From Burkholderia sp. SRS-46 (GTDB lineage: Bacteria > Pseudomonadota > Gammaproteobacteria > Burkholderiales > Burkholderiaceae), in NCBI RefSeq assembly GCF_004343775.1, contig NZ_PTXL01000001.1:682001-746000 (forward strand): 64,000 nt of DNA. The letters run 5' to 3'. A program made the position numbers and the translations under genes. Under the pieces are notes generated by a model that had not been told where the DNA came from, ran no database searches, and was given only the letters and a program-made list of their open reading frames with translations. Positions 1-9,347 of this stretch are shown one piece after another (the stretch's first letter is position 1; every line of letters begins with the position of its first letter).

Positions 1-872
1 CCGGCGGCATCGCGTGGCGCCGGCAGGATCTGGCCCAGGCGTGGCAACCGATGGCCGGCATCGACGTGCGTTGCGACGATGAGGGCGCGCTGAGCGTGCG
101 CTCCGCGCATCTCGGTCACGATCGATGGCACCGGACCGATGACGCCGCGCGGTTCGGCGCTATGGGCCGCTTCGAATTGACGGGCCGTCGCGATCGCGTC
201 GTCAAGCTCGACGGCAAGCGCGTGTCGCTGCCGGAAGTCGAGGCGCGCATCGTCGCGCATCCGTTCGTCGCACAAGCGATGGCCACCGTCATCGACGGCG
301 CGTCGCGCGCGCGGATCGGCGTGGTGGCCGTGCCGAGCGACGCGGGCCGTGCCGCACTCGCGGCCGACGGACGCATCGCGGTGGCCGCGGTGTTGCGCCG
401 CGATCTCGGCGCCTATCTGGATCCGGTCGCGTTGCCGCGTCACTGGCGCTTTCGCGTGGCGATGCCGTTCGATGCGCGCGGGAAATTGCCGGCGGCGGCG
501 CTTGCCGGCGCATTCGCGTCGACGCCGGAAGGGTTCGAGTTGCTGGCCGAGTGGCGCGACGCGGACCAATGGCATGCGGAGTTGCGCGTGCCGCCCGATC
601 TCGCGCATTTCGACGGACACTTTCCCGGCTTGCCGATTCTTCCCGGCGTCGTGCAGATCGACTGGGCGGTGCGGCTTGCGATGCGCAACATTCCCGCGCT
701 GCGCGCGGTCCGCTCGATCGACCAGCTGAAGTTCAAGGCGCCGGTGCCGCCGGGCGCGGTGCTCATGCTGCGTCTCGCCCACGATGCCGAGCGCCGGCGC
801 GTCAGGTTCGCGTTCCGGCGCGGCGAGCGCGAATGCACGTCCGGCACGGTCGTCTATGCGGAGCCGGCGTGA
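1..872 (+). CDS. Aryl-polyene acyl/aryl ligase fused to ApeI-like dehydratase (5' partial)
   Basis: The reading frame is open from base 3, so the N-terminus lies outside the window; 289 codons are visible. The first ~170 residues are the C-terminal part of an AMP-forming ligase, with a GRRDRVVKLDGKRVSLPEVE segment (hinge motif) and a GKLP lysine motif. The last ~100 residues form a hot-dog dehydratase domain with HFDGHFPGLPILPG, as in ApeI/FabZ-type proteins. In the aryl-polyene pathway the ligase loads the starter acid on a carrier protein and the dehydratase removes water after each ketoreduction. In E. coli these are separate proteins (recalled); here they are fused. The stop overlaps the next start (TGATG). 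Confidence 0.85.
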   Translation, partial: GGIAWRRQDLAQAWQPMAGIDVRCDDEGALSVRSAHLGHDRWHRTDDAARFGAMGRFELTGRRDRVVKLDGKRVSLPEVEARIVAHPFVAQAMATVIDGASRARIGVVAVPSDAGRAALAADGRIAVAAVLRRDLGAYLDPVALPRHWRFRVAMPFDARGKLPAAALAGAFASTPEGFELLAEWRDADQWHAELRVPPDLAHFDGHFPGLPILPGVVQIDWAVRLAMRNIPALRAVRSIDQLKFKAPVPPGAVLMLRLAHDAERRRVRFAFRRGERECTSGTVVYAEPA

Positions 873-2584
873 TGGTCGACGTGTGCATCGTCATCCCGAT
901 CTACAACCATCGTGACGCGATCGGCGGCACGCTCGCGCGCCTGGCCGTGCACGGGTTGCAGGTGATCGTGGTGGACGACGGCAGCGACGCTCCGACGCAG
1001 CAGGCGCTCGCCGCGCTTGCCGCACGCTACGCGGCATGGATGAAGCTGGTGCGCCTGCCGGTGAACGGCGGCAAGGGCGCCGCGGTGATGGCCGGGCTGC
1101 GCGTCGCGCAGGCCGCCGGCTACACGCACGCGATCCAGATCGACGCGGACGGCCAGCACGACGCGGCCGACGTGCCGGCGTTCGTCGCGGCGGCGCAGGC
1201 GGCGCCGGACGCGGTGATCCTCGGCCGCCCGCTGTTCGACGACAGCGTGCCGAAGGTGCGCCTGTATGGCCGTTACCTGACGCATGTGTGGGTGTGGATC
1301 GAAACGCTGTCGCTCGACATCGCCGATGCGATGTGCGGGTTCCGTCTCTATCCGCTCGCCCCCGTTTGCCGGCTGATCGATTCGGTGTCGCTGCCGACGC
1401 GCATGGATTTCGACAGCGAGGTGCTGGTCCGCCTGCACTGGCGAGGCCTGACGTTCCGGACGATTCCGACGCGCGTGGTGTACCCGGCGGACGGCCTGTC
1501 GCATTTCGACGTGCTGTGGGACAACGTGCGCATCAGCGCGAGCCATACGCGGCTCGTCGCGGGGATGCTGGCGCGCGCGCCGTGGCTGCTCGCGCGCAGG
1601 CTCATGCGGGCCGGCGGCGGCGCGCCGGCGAGGACGCCCGAACGATCGTGGTGGCGCACGCCCGAGCGCGGCAGCCGCGCCGGCATGGCGTTGCTCGCGC
1701 TCAGTTGCCGCTGGCTCGGCACGCGGCTCACGTCCGCATGGCTGTATCCGATCGTCGGCTACTTCACGGTGACCAATCGTGCCGCGCGCGTCGCGTCGCA
1801 CGGCTATTTCGCGCGCCTCGGGCACGCATGCCCGGCGCTTGCGCTGCCGAAGCCCGGCTGGCGCACCGCTTACCGGCACATGCTGACGTTCGCGCAGTCG
1901 GGGTTCGACAAGTTCGTCGCGTGGTCGGGCCGCGCCGATTGCCTGCAGGTGCGCTTCGACGATTCGTCGGCGTTCGACGCGCTGGCGGCGAGCGGGCGCG
2001 GCGCGCTCGTGATCGGCGCGCACCTCGGCAATCTGGAGATGACGCGCGCACTGGCGCTGCGCGACGCGCATACGAAGGTCACCGCGATCGTCTACACCGA
2101 GCACGCGAAGCGCTTCAACAGCGTGCTGTCGCAGGCGAATGCGGACTTCGCGAAGCAGCTGGTCGAGGTCGCGGATTTCGGCCCCGAGACCGCGATCATG
2201 ATGCAGTCCCGCATCGACGCGGGCGAACTGCTCGTGATCGTCGGCGACCGCGTGCCGCCGCACGACGCCGGCAAGACCGTCGACGCGCGCTTCCTCGGCG
2301 CGAGCGCCGCGTTCGCGCAGGGCCCTTACGTGCTCGCGCACGCGCTCGGCTGCCCTGTCTACCTGTTCTTCTGCCTGAAGGAGGGCGGCGCATACCGCCT
2401 GTACTTCGAACCGTTCGCCGAACGCATCGACCTGCCGCGCCGCGGCCGTGCCGAGCACGTCGCCGAATGGGCGCAGCGTTACGCGACGCGACTCGAACAC
2501 TATTGCCGCAAGGCGCCTTACCAATGGTTCAATTTCTTCGATTTCTGGGCGCGTCCCGATGGAGCACCGCATGACCGCACATGA
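872..2584 (+). CDS. Glycosyltransferase 2 / LpxL-like acyltransferase fusion
   Basis: A 570-residue two-domain protein. Residues 1-230 are a GT-A family 2 glycosyltransferase (VIPIYNH, VVDDGS, DADGQHD metal-binding region). Residues ~270-550 resemble lipid A lauroyl-type acyltransferases, with an H-x4-E motif (HLGNLE, His about residue 384). Such fusions are a standard part of aryl-polyene clusters and probably build the lipid/sugar anchor that holds the pigment in the outer membrane; the substrates are inferred, not shown. The ATG at 872 overlaps the upstream stop, so the gene is translationally coupled. An earlier in-frame start at 551 would lie inside the previous gene and was not used. 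Confidence 0.88.
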   Translation: MVDVCIVIPIYNHRDAIGGTLARLAVHGLQVIVVDDGSDAPTQQALAALAARYAAWMKLVRLPVNGGKGAAVMAGLRVAQAAGYTHAIQIDADGQHDAADVPAFVAAAQAAPDAVILGRPLFDDSVPKVRLYGRYLTHVWVWIETLSLDIADAMCGFRLYPLAPVCRLIDSVSLPTRMDFDSEVLVRLHWRGLTFRTIPTRVVYPADGLSHFDVLWDNVRISASHTRLVAGMLARAPWLLARRLMRAGGGAPARTPERSWWRTPERGSRAGMALLALSCRWLGTRLTSAWLYPIVGYFTVTNRAARVASHGYFARLGHACPALALPKPGWRTAYRHMLTFAQSGFDKFVAWSGRADCLQVRFDDSSAFDALAASGRGALVIGAHLGNLEMTRALALRDAHTKVTAIVYTEHAKRFNSVLSQANADFAKQLVEVADFGPETAIMMQSRIDAGELLVIVGDRVPPHDAGKTVDARFLGASAAFAQGPYVLAHALGCPVYLFFCLKEGGAYRLYFEPFAERIDLPRRGRAEHVAEWAQRYATRLEHYCRKAPYQWFNFFDFWARPDGAPHDRT

Positions 2585-4157
2585 CGTGATGGAGACGGAC
2601 GCGGTGGCGGCGCGCGCAGCGCACACGCCATCCGTCGTGATCGGCGGCCGGCACCTGTCGATCGAGGACGTGATCGCAATCGCGTGCCGCGGCGCACGCG
2701 TCGCGCTGAGCGATGCGCCGGCCTGGCGCGCGCGCATCGAACGCGGCGCGGCGTGGTTGCGCGACTATCTCGCGAGCGGCGGAACCGTCTATGGCGTGAC
2801 GACCGGTTATGGCGACGCGTGCGTGGTCGACGTGCCCGCCGCGCTCGTCGAAGCGCTGCCGCTGCAACTGACGCGCTATCACGGCTGCGGGATGGGCGCG
2901 TGGTTCGACGCGCAGCAGACGCTCGCGATCGTGGCGGCCCGGCTCAATTCGCTCGCCTACGGTTACTCGGGCGTGCGGCTCACGTTGCTCGAGCGTCTGG
3001 CCGACCTGGTCAACCACCGCATCCTGCCGCGCATTCCGTCCGAGGGATCGGTCGGCGCGAGCGGCGACCTGACGCCGCTGTCGTATGTGGCGGCCGCGCT
3101 CGCGGGCGAGCGCACGGTGCTGTTCGACGGCGACGAGCGCGCGGCCGATGCGGTATGGCGCGCGCTCGGCCGGGAGCCGCTGACGCTGGCGCCGAAGGAA
3201 GGCCTCGCGCTGATGAACGGCACGGCGGTGATGACGGGGCTCGCCTGTCTCGCGTTCGCGCGCGCCGATTACCTCACGCGCATCGCCGCCCGCCTGACCG
3301 CGCTGACCACGGTCGCGCTCGACGGGCGCGCGACGCATTTCGACGCATTGCTGTTCGACGCGAAACCGCACGTGGGGCAGGCCGAGGCGGCCGCATGGAT
3401 TCGCGCGGACCTCGCGGGCCGCGACGAGCTGCCGGGGCGGCGCCTGCAGGACCGCTATTCGGTGCGCTGCGCGCCGCACGTGATCGGCGTCGTGCGCGAT
3501 GCGCTGACGTGGGTGCGCCGCGACGTCGAGAACGAGCTGAACAGTGCCAACGACAATCCGCTGATCGATCCGGACGGCGGACGCGTGCTGCACGGCGGCA
3601 ACTTCTACGGCGGCCACATCGCATTCGCGATGGACGCGCTGAAGACGGCGGTCGCGAACCTCGCCGACCTGATGGATCGCCAGCTTGCGCTGCTCGTCGA
3701 CGACAAGTTCAGCAACGGGCTGCCGCGCAACCTGACCGGCGCGACGCCGGAGCGTGCGCCGATCAATCACGGCTTCAAGGCGGTGCAGATCTCGACGTCC
3801 GCGTGGACGGCCGAAGCGCTCAAGCACACGATGCCGGCAAGCGTGTTTTCGCGCTCGACCGAATCGCACAACCAGGACAAGGTCAGCATGGGGACGATCG
3901 CGGCGCGCGATTGCCTGCGCGTGCTCGAGCTGACCGAACAGGTTGCGGCCGCGCACGTGCTGGCGACGGTGCAGGCCGTGCGGCTGCGCGTGCGCGCCGC
4001 GCCGGATACGCAGCTGTCGGGGTCGTTGCGCGCGTTCGTCGACGACGTGAACCAGATGTCGCCGATGGTCGTCGAGGATCGGCCGCTCGAGGCCGAGCTG
4101 CGCGCGCTGACCGCGCGGCTCGCGGCGTGCGAGCCGATCGGCACGGAGGCCGCATGA
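2571..4157 (+). CDS. MIO-type aromatic amino acid ammonia-lyase (HAL/TAL family)
   Basis: 528 residues, the usual length for histidine/tyrosine ammonia-lyases. The Ala-Ser-Gly triad that cyclises to the MIO prosthetic group is at residues 163-165 (GASGDLTPLSY). The family cores NSANDNPLID and the QDKVSMGT region are intact. The substrate-selecting pair reads Tyr-His (RYHGCGMG), where I recall Ser-His in HALs and His-Leu in bacterial TALs, so the substrate cannot be named with certainty. In a pigment cluster it most likely supplies an aryl-acrylate (coumarate-like) starter. I chose the ATG at 2571 because GGAG sits 6 bases upstream; ATGs at 2559 and 2589 are alternatives. It overlaps the preceding gene by 14 bases. 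Confidence 0.88.
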   Translation: MTAHDVMETDAVAARAAHTPSVVIGGRHLSIEDVIAIACRGARVALSDAPAWRARIERGAAWLRDYLASGGTVYGVTTGYGDACVVDVPAALVEALPLQLTRYHGCGMGAWFDAQQTLAIVAARLNSLAYGYSGVRLTLLERLADLVNHRILPRIPSEGSVGASGDLTPLSYVAAALAGERTVLFDGDERAADAVWRALGREPLTLAPKEGLALMNGTAVMTGLACLAFARADYLTRIAARLTALTTVALDGRATHFDALLFDAKPHVGQAEAAAWIRADLAGRDELPGRRLQDRYSVRCAPHVIGVVRDALTWVRRDVENELNSANDNPLIDPDGGRVLHGGNFYGGHIAFAMDALKTAVANLADLMDRQLALLVDDKFSNGLPRNLTGATPERAPINHGFKAVQISTSAWTAEALKHTMPASVFSRSTESHNQDKVSMGTIAARDCLRVLELTEQVAAAHVLATVQAVRLRVRAAPDTQLSGSLRAFVDDVNQMSPMVVEDRPLEAELRALTARLAACEPIGTEAA

Positions 4158-4582
4158 GCGCATCCCGTCCGATGCCGACGGCGACCGCCGGTGTCGAAGT
4201 GCCGTTCCACGACGTCGACGCGATGAACGTCTGCTGGCACGGCCATTACCTGAAGTACTTCGAGAGCGGCCGCGCGGCATTGCTGCGCGCGATCGACTAC
4301 GACTATCCGGCGATGCAGGCGTCCGGCTATCTGTGGCCGGTCGTCGAGGCACACCTGAAATACGTGCGGCCCGCGACCTACGGCCAGCGGCTTCAGGTGC
4401 GCGCGACGCTGCTCGAATTCGAGCATCGCCTGAAGATCGGCTACGAAGTCTTCGACAGCGTGTCGGGCGAGCGCCTCACGAAGGGATACACGGTGCAGCT
4501 CGCGGTGGATGCGAAGACGCACGAAACGCAGTTCGTGTCGCCGCCGGCGTTGACGGAGCGGGTGGAGGCGCAATGGGCATGA
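4154..4582 (+). CDS. Hot-dog thioesterase (4HBT family)
   Basis: 142 residues. The N-terminal segment FHDVDAMNVCWHGHYLKYFE matches the 4-hydroxybenzoyl-CoA thioesterase signature, with the catalytic Asp in the DVDAMN position. In an aryl-polyene cluster it is likely to release or edit acyl chains on the carrier protein. The start overlaps the ammonia-lyase stop (ATGA), consistent with coupled translation. Confidence 0.88.
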   Translation: MSASRPMPTATAGVEVPFHDVDAMNVCWHGHYLKYFESGRAALLRAIDYDYPAMQASGYLWPVVEAHLKYVRPATYGQRLQVRATLLEFEHRLKIGYEVFDSVSGERLTKGYTVQLAVDAKTHETQFVSPPALTERVEAQWA

Positions 4583-5247
4583 GCGGGCAGCGCCGCCGGG
4601 CGGCCGCGGCGTTCGGCATGATGGCCATCTCCGTCGCCGCCTGCGCGCAAACGGCCCCCGCCACGGGCGCGCCGACCATGGCCGCGCATCCGGCGAACAC
4701 GGCGCTCGTGTCCGAGGTGGCCGCGCGGCTCGCGCGCGGCGGCACGATTCGCGCCGAATTCACGCAGACCCAGGCGCTCGCGGCGATGACGCGGCCGCTC
4801 GTCAGTACCGGCTCGCTGCTGTTCGACCGGGCGTCGGGCGTGATCTGGCGCGTCGAGACGCCGTACAAGGCGACCTATGTGATCACCGACGGCGGCGTTC
4901 GCGAAGTCGGCGCGGACGGGCAGCTCGTGCGCGCGCGCGGCGACGGGCGCGGCGTCGCGCAGGTCTCGCGGATGATGCGCGGCATGCTCGCGGGCGACCT
5001 GTCGGGCCTGTACGCGCAGTTCGACGTCGACGCGAGCGGCACGCCCGAGCGCTGGCGCATGACGCTGCGGCCGAACCAGCCGCAGCTCGCGCAGGCGATC
5101 CGCACGCTGCAGATGAGCGGCGGCGCGTACCTGAAGACGCTCGGCATGACGTTCGCGAACGGCAACGTCACGACGCTCGAATTCGCGGGGACGACGCGCG
5201 TCGATGCGCCGGCGCCCGCCGAGCGCGCATGGCTGGAGGCCCGCTGA
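4573..5247 (+). CDS. LolA-like outer-membrane lipid/lipoprotein carrier
   Basis: About 224 residues. After an N-terminal signal the sequence shows the LolA fold signature: RAEFTQTQ, GSLLFDRASGVIWRVETPYK and a C-terminal MTFANGNVTTLEF. Such proteins in aryl-polyene clusters are thought to ferry the product across the periplasm with the MMPL pump encoded next. The signal ends in VAAC, a possible lipobox, so unlike soluble LolA it may be membrane-tethered. GGAGG at 4564-4568 lies 4 bases before the ATG at 4573; the ATG at 4579 (overlapping the previous stop) is an alternative. Confidence 0.82.
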   Translation: MGMSGQRRRAAAAFGMMAISVAACAQTAPATGAPTMAAHPANTALVSEVAARLARGGTIRAEFTQTQALAAMTRPLVSTGSLLFDRASGVIWRVETPYKATYVITDGGVREVGADGQLVRARGDGRGVAQVSRMMRGMLAGDLSGLYAQFDVDASGTPERWRMTLRPNQPQLAQAIRTLQMSGGAYLKTLGMTFANGNVTTLEFAGTTRVDAPAPAERAWLEAR

Positions 5248-7661
5248 TGGAGACCGCGCGCGATGCGCTCGCCGCGGCGGCCGGGCGCCCGAGGGTCTGG
5301 CTGCTGCGCGCGGCATGGCTGCTGGTCGCGCTCGCCGCCGGCCTCTATTGCGCGTGGCGGTTCGCCGGGCCTTCGCCGCTGCAGACCAACCTGCTCGCGT
5401 TGCTGCCCGCGACCGAAGCGAACCCGGTCGCCGAGCAGGCGGTGGACGCGCTGGGCAACGCACTGGGCGGCCGCACCGTGTATCTCGTCACGGACGCCGA
5501 CGCGGCGCGCGCGAAATCGGCCGCGAAGACGTTCGGCCAGCGGCTCGCGCACAGCGGCGCATTCCGCTCGGTGACGGTCGAGGTGCCGCCGTTCGACCTG
5601 TCGCAGATCGCGGCGACCTATCGGCCGGCCCGTTTCGGCTTGCTGACGGAGGCCGATCGCGCATCGCTTGCGCAACGCGATGCGCCGTTGCCCGATCTGC
5701 TCGCGAAGCGGCTGTACAGCCCGCCGATCGACGGTTTGCCGACCGCGGTGGCCGACGATCCGTTCGGCTGGCTTCAGCACTGGCTGGCCGGCTTGCCGCT
5801 GGCGGCGTCGAATCTGGCGCTCGAGGACGGCATGCTGGTTTCCCGTCGCGACGGCGCGACGAGCGTGCTCGTGATGGCGTCGCTCGACGGCTCGGCATAC
5901 GAAACCAAGGTGCAGCAGGCGGTGCGGCATGCCACGGCCGATGCCGAGGCGGCGCTCGCGGACGGCTTTCGTGGCGTGCGGGTCGATCGCGCCGGTGCCG
6001 TGTTCCATGCCGACGCGGCGCGCACGAGCGCGGAACGCGAGGTGCACGTGATCGGCGCGGTGTCGCTGGGCGGGATCGCGCTGCTGCTGCTGAGCGTGTT
6101 TCGTTCGCCCCGGCTGCTCGTGCTGGCGTTCGTGTCGACCGCGTTCGGCATCGTCTGCGCGCTGGCCGCGACGATGCTGCTGTTCGGCAAGCTGCACCTG
6201 CTGACGCTGGTGTTCGGCGTGAGCCTGATCGGCGAGGCCGTCGACTATTCGATCCAGTATTTCGTCGTGTACCTGTCGAGCGGCGCGAAGTGGGATGCGC
6301 GGCGCGGTGCCGCCGCGGTGCGTCCGGCGCTGGCCGTTGCGCTGGCAACGAGCCTGCTCGGCTACGCGATCCTGATGTGGGTGCCGTTCCCCGCGCTCAA
6401 GCAGATCGCGACCTTTGCGATGGTCGGGATCCTCGCGGCGTTCGCGGCGGTGCTCGGCTTTCTGCCGCTGATGCTGACCGATGCGCCGCAGCGGGCGCCG
6501 GCTCGCCTGTTCGCGCGCGTCGCGCGCCTGCTGGCGGGGTGGCAAGCGGCGACGGGCGGCCGCCGTGCGCTGCTGGCCGCCGCGCTGCTCGCGCTCGTCG
6601 CGGTGCCGGGCTGGCTCAGGCTGACGAGCGACGACGACGTGCATCTGCTGATCCAGCGCGATCCCGATCTCGTGCGTCAGGAGCGTGCGATTCGCGACGC
6701 GGTCGGGCTGGCGAACACGTCGCAGTTCTTCGTCGTGCAGGGCCCCACGCCGGAGGCGGTCCTGCAGCGTTCCGAGGCGTTGGTGTCGGCGCTGGACGCG
6801 CTCGATGGCGCGCATCAGGCCGGCGGCGTGCAATCGATCGCGGCGTTCGTGCCGTCCGCCGAGCGGCAGGCGCGCAATCGCGCGGTATTGGCGGCGCACG
6901 TGTTCGCCGATCGCGACGCATTGAGGGCGACGCTCGCGCACGCGGGTTTCCGCGACGAGGTGGCCCGTGCGTGGATCGATGCGTTCGCGCGCGACGCGCA
7001 CGCGACGCTGTCGGTCGATGCGTGGCTCGCGGCGCGCTGGTCCGCGCCGTTCCGCCACCTGTGGATGGGCCGCGTCGACGGGCGCGAGCCGGTGTATGCG
7101 GCGCTGGCGATTCCCGGCCGGGTCGACGCGTCGAATCTCGCGTCGCTCGAGGCGCTCGCGCGACGCGTTCCCGGCGTCACGTTCGTCGACAAGGCCGCAA
7201 GCGTGTCCAGCCTGTTCGGCGCCTATCGCGTCGACAGCGCGCTGTGGCTGGCCGGTGCGCTCGTCGTGGTCGCCGCGCTGCTGAGCTGGCGCTATGGCGT
7301 GCGCGGTGGCATCGCGACGACGCTCCCGGTCGTGTTCGCGATCGGTCTCGCGCTCGCGGTGTTCGGCTACCTGCGCGTGCCGTTGACGCTGTTCAACTGG
7401 CTCGCGCTGATGCTGGTGCTCGGCGTCGGCGCGAATTACGCGGTGTTCCTGCGCGAAGGCTGCCTGCGCGACGCCGCCGATCTCGGCGCAGTGTGGTGCG
7501 GCGTGCTGCTGTCCGCCGCGACCACGCTGTTGTCGTTCGGGATGCTCGGCGCGAGCGCGATGCCCGCGCTGCGCAGCTTCGGCACGACGCTCGCGCTGGG
7601 GATCGTGTTCTCGGTGCTGTTCGCGCCGCTCGCCACCCCCACTCGCAAGGAACGCGCGTGA
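5247..7661 (+). CDS. MMPL/RND-type exporter of the aryl-polyene cluster
   Basis: 804 residues with two similar halves, each with one N-terminal helix, a large periplasmic loop and a five-helix block. The helices at about residues 270-340 (VIGAVSLGGIALLLLSVF onward) and 660-790 are clear. The GEAVDYSIQYF and GVGANYAVFLREG segments occupy the RND proton-relay region. It probably moves the pigment lipid from the inner membrane towards the LolA-like carrier encoded just upstream. GGAGG at 5235-5239 is 7 bases before the ATG at 5247, which overlaps the LolA stop (TGATG). Confidence 0.88.
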   Translation: METARDALAAAAGRPRVWLLRAAWLLVALAAGLYCAWRFAGPSPLQTNLLALLPATEANPVAEQAVDALGNALGGRTVYLVTDADAARAKSAAKTFGQRLAHSGAFRSVTVEVPPFDLSQIAATYRPARFGLLTEADRASLAQRDAPLPDLLAKRLYSPPIDGLPTAVADDPFGWLQHWLAGLPLAASNLALEDGMLVSRRDGATSVLVMASLDGSAYETKVQQAVRHATADAEAALADGFRGVRVDRAGAVFHADAARTSAEREVHVIGAVSLGGIALLLLSVFRSPRLLVLAFVSTAFGIVCALAATMLLFGKLHLLTLVFGVSLIGEAVDYSIQYFVVYLSSGAKWDARRGAAAVRPALAVALATSLLGYAILMWVPFPALKQIATFAMVGILAAFAAVLGFLPLMLTDAPQRAPARLFARVARLLAGWQAATGGRRALLAAALLALVAVPGWLRLTSDDDVHLLIQRDPDLVRQERAIRDAVGLANTSQFFVVQGPTPEAVLQRSEALVSALDALDGAHQAGGVQSIAAFVPSAERQARNRAVLAAHVFADRDALRATLAHAGFRDEVARAWIDAFARDAHATLSVDAWLAARWSAPFRHLWMGRVDGREPVYAALAIPGRVDASNLASLEALARRVPGVTFVDKAASVSSLFGAYRVDSALWLAGALVVVAALLSWRYGVRGGIATTLPVVFAIGLALAVFGYLRVPLTLFNWLALMLVLGVGANYAVFLREGCLRDAADLGAVWCGVLLSAATTLLSFGMLGASAMPALRSFGTTLALGIVFSVLFAPLATPTRKERA

Positions 7662-8842
7662 TGAAACAGGACGCGGTTTTTCTGCACGCGCTCGGCATGG
7701 TCAATGCGCTCGGCGGCAACGTCGACGAGATCGCCGGCGCATTGCGCGACGGTGTGTCGCCGGGCATGGGGCATGCGCCCGCGGACGGCGGCGAGGCATT
7801 TGCCGGGCGCGTCCTGACGGCGCTGGACAGCGCGCCGCCCGATGCGCTCGCGCATTTCGACTGCCGCAACAACCGCCTGCTGCTGGCGGCGCTCGCGCAG
7901 GTGTCGTCCGTCGTCGAGGCGGCCGTGGCCCGTTACGGAGCGGCCCGCGTCGGGGTCGTGATCGGCACCAGCACATCGGGGATCCGGGCGGCCGAGGAGG
8001 CGTTCGCGCATCGCGCGGCCACCGGCGCGATGCCGGCCGCGTTCGATTACCGGCAAATGGAGATCGGCACGGCGGCGCCGTTCGTGAAGGCGGCGCTCGG
8101 CCTGGCCGGGCCGGCCTACACGTTGTCGACGGCCTGCACGTCGAGCGCGAAGGCGTTTGCCGCCGCGCGCCGCCTGCTGCGGCTGCGGATCTGCGACGCC
8201 GTGTTGGTCGGCGGCGCGGATTCGCTCTGCGAGCTGACGATGCAGGGTTTCGCGTCGCTCGAATCGGTCAGCGCGACGCGCACCAATCCGATGAGCCGCA
8301 ACCGGTGCGGGATCAACATCGGCGAAGGGGCGGCGGTGTTCGTGATGAGCCGCGAAGAGGGTGAGATCCGGCTGGCGGGCGTGGGCGAATCGAGCGACGC
8401 GTATCACATTTCCGCGCCGGATCCGGACGGGCGCGGCGCGGAGGCGGCGCTGCGCGAGGCGATCGCCGATGCGGGCGTGACGCCGTCGGCGATCGGCTAC
8501 GTGAACCTGCACGCGACCGCCACGCGCCACAACGACGCGATGGAAGCGCACGTGATGGCGCGCGTGTTTCCGGACGGCGTGCCCGCGAGCGGCACCAAGC
8601 CGCTCACGGGGCACACGCTCGGGGCAGCCGGCGCGACCGAGCTGGCGTTTGCCTGGCTGACGCTCGCGCGCGGCATCGCGCTGCCGATTCATGTGTGGGA
8701 CGGCGACGCGGATCCGGCGCTTGCGCCGCTCGATCTGGTTCAGACGTCGCGCCGCCTGGGCGGCGACGGACGGGGGCAATACGCGATGAGCAATTCGTTC
8801 GCATTTGGCGGCAGCAATGCCAGCCTGGTTCTGGGGCGCTGA
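7661..8842 (+). CDS. Beta-ketoacyl synthase (aryl-polyene KS 1)
   Basis: 393 residues of thiolase-fold ketosynthase. All three catalytic positions are present: Cys159 in STACTSSAKA, a His in NLHATATRHND and a His in KPLTGHTLGAAG. It extends the polyene chain by decarboxylative condensation on carrier protein, alone or paired with one of the two downstream synthases. The ATG overlaps the MMPL stop by one base (GTGATG), with AAGGAA upstream. It is shorter than FabF (~410) and is the most divergent of the three. Confidence 0.9.
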   Translation: MKQDAVFLHALGMVNALGGNVDEIAGALRDGVSPGMGHAPADGGEAFAGRVLTALDSAPPDALAHFDCRNNRLLLAALAQVSSVVEAAVARYGAARVGVVIGTSTSGIRAAEEAFAHRAATGAMPAAFDYRQMEIGTAAPFVKAALGLAGPAYTLSTACTSSAKAFAAARRLLRLRICDAVLVGGADSLCELTMQGFASLESVSATRTNPMSRNRCGINIGEGAAVFVMSREEGEIRLAGVGESSDAYHISAPDPDGRGAEAALREAIADAGVTPSAIGYVNLHATATRHNDAMEAHVMARVFPDGVPASGTKPLTGHTLGAAGATELAFAWLTLARGIALPIHVWDGDADPALAPLDLVQTSRRLGGDGRGQYAMSNSFAFGGSNASLVLGR

Positions 8843-8843
8843 C

Positions 8844-9347
8844 ATGCAGACCGTTTCAATGACTCAAGCCGCGCCGGCGCCCGCGGAGATTCCCGTGTGC
8901 GACGTGCTCGACGTGTTGCCGCATCGCGGCACGATGCTGATGCTCGAGGCGATCGAGCGTTGCACGGAACAGGCGATCGACGTGCGTGCGACGGTGCGCG
9001 CCGACGCGTGGTACGCGGACGGCGACGGCGCGATGCCGGCCTGGATCGGCGTCGAGCTGATGGCGCAGGCGATCGCCGCGCACGTCGGCCTGCTGGCGAT
9101 GCGGGCGGGCGGCCGCGCGCGGCCCGGCGTGCTGCTCGGCACGAGCGGCTACAAGGCGCATCGCCCGGCGTTCGACGCCGGCGCGACGTTGCGGATCGCC
9201 GCGCACGAATTGCTGCGCAGCGAAGCGGGGCACGGCGCCTACGAATGCACGATCCATATCGGCGACACCTGCTGCGCCGAAGCCGTCGTCAAGGTGTATC
9301 AGCCGGACGATTTTCAGACATTCATCGAAGGGAGCTTCAATTCATGA
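8844..9347 (+). CDS. ApeP-like 3-hydroxyacyl-ACP dehydratase
   Basis: 167 residues, single hot-dog domain. PHRGTMLMLEAIE resembles the N-terminal signature of FabA/FabZ-like dehydratases of aryl-polyene clusters, and WIGVELMAQAIAAH matches the central helix. It would act with the dehydratase domain at 1-872, giving two dehydratases as in known type II aryl-polyene synthases. An ATG at 8859 is a possible later start. The stop overlaps the next gene (ATGA). Confidence 0.85.
   Translation: MQTVSMTQAAPAPAEIPVCDVLDVLPHRGTMLMLEAIERCTEQAIDVRATVRADAWYADGDGAMPAWIGVELMAQAIAAHVGLLAMRAGGRARPGVLLGTSGYKAHRPAFDAGATLRIAAHELLRSEAGHGAYECTIHIGDTCCAEAVVKVYQPDDFQTFIEGSFNS

Noticed and set aside
854..2737. Long antisense open frame opposite the glycosyltransferase-acyltransferase gene
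   Set aside because: High GC opens antisense frames; the translation is Arg-rich with no domain, and the plus strand has clear motifs. The same holds for the long antisense frames at 2529-4352, 4875-7058 and 34100-36469.
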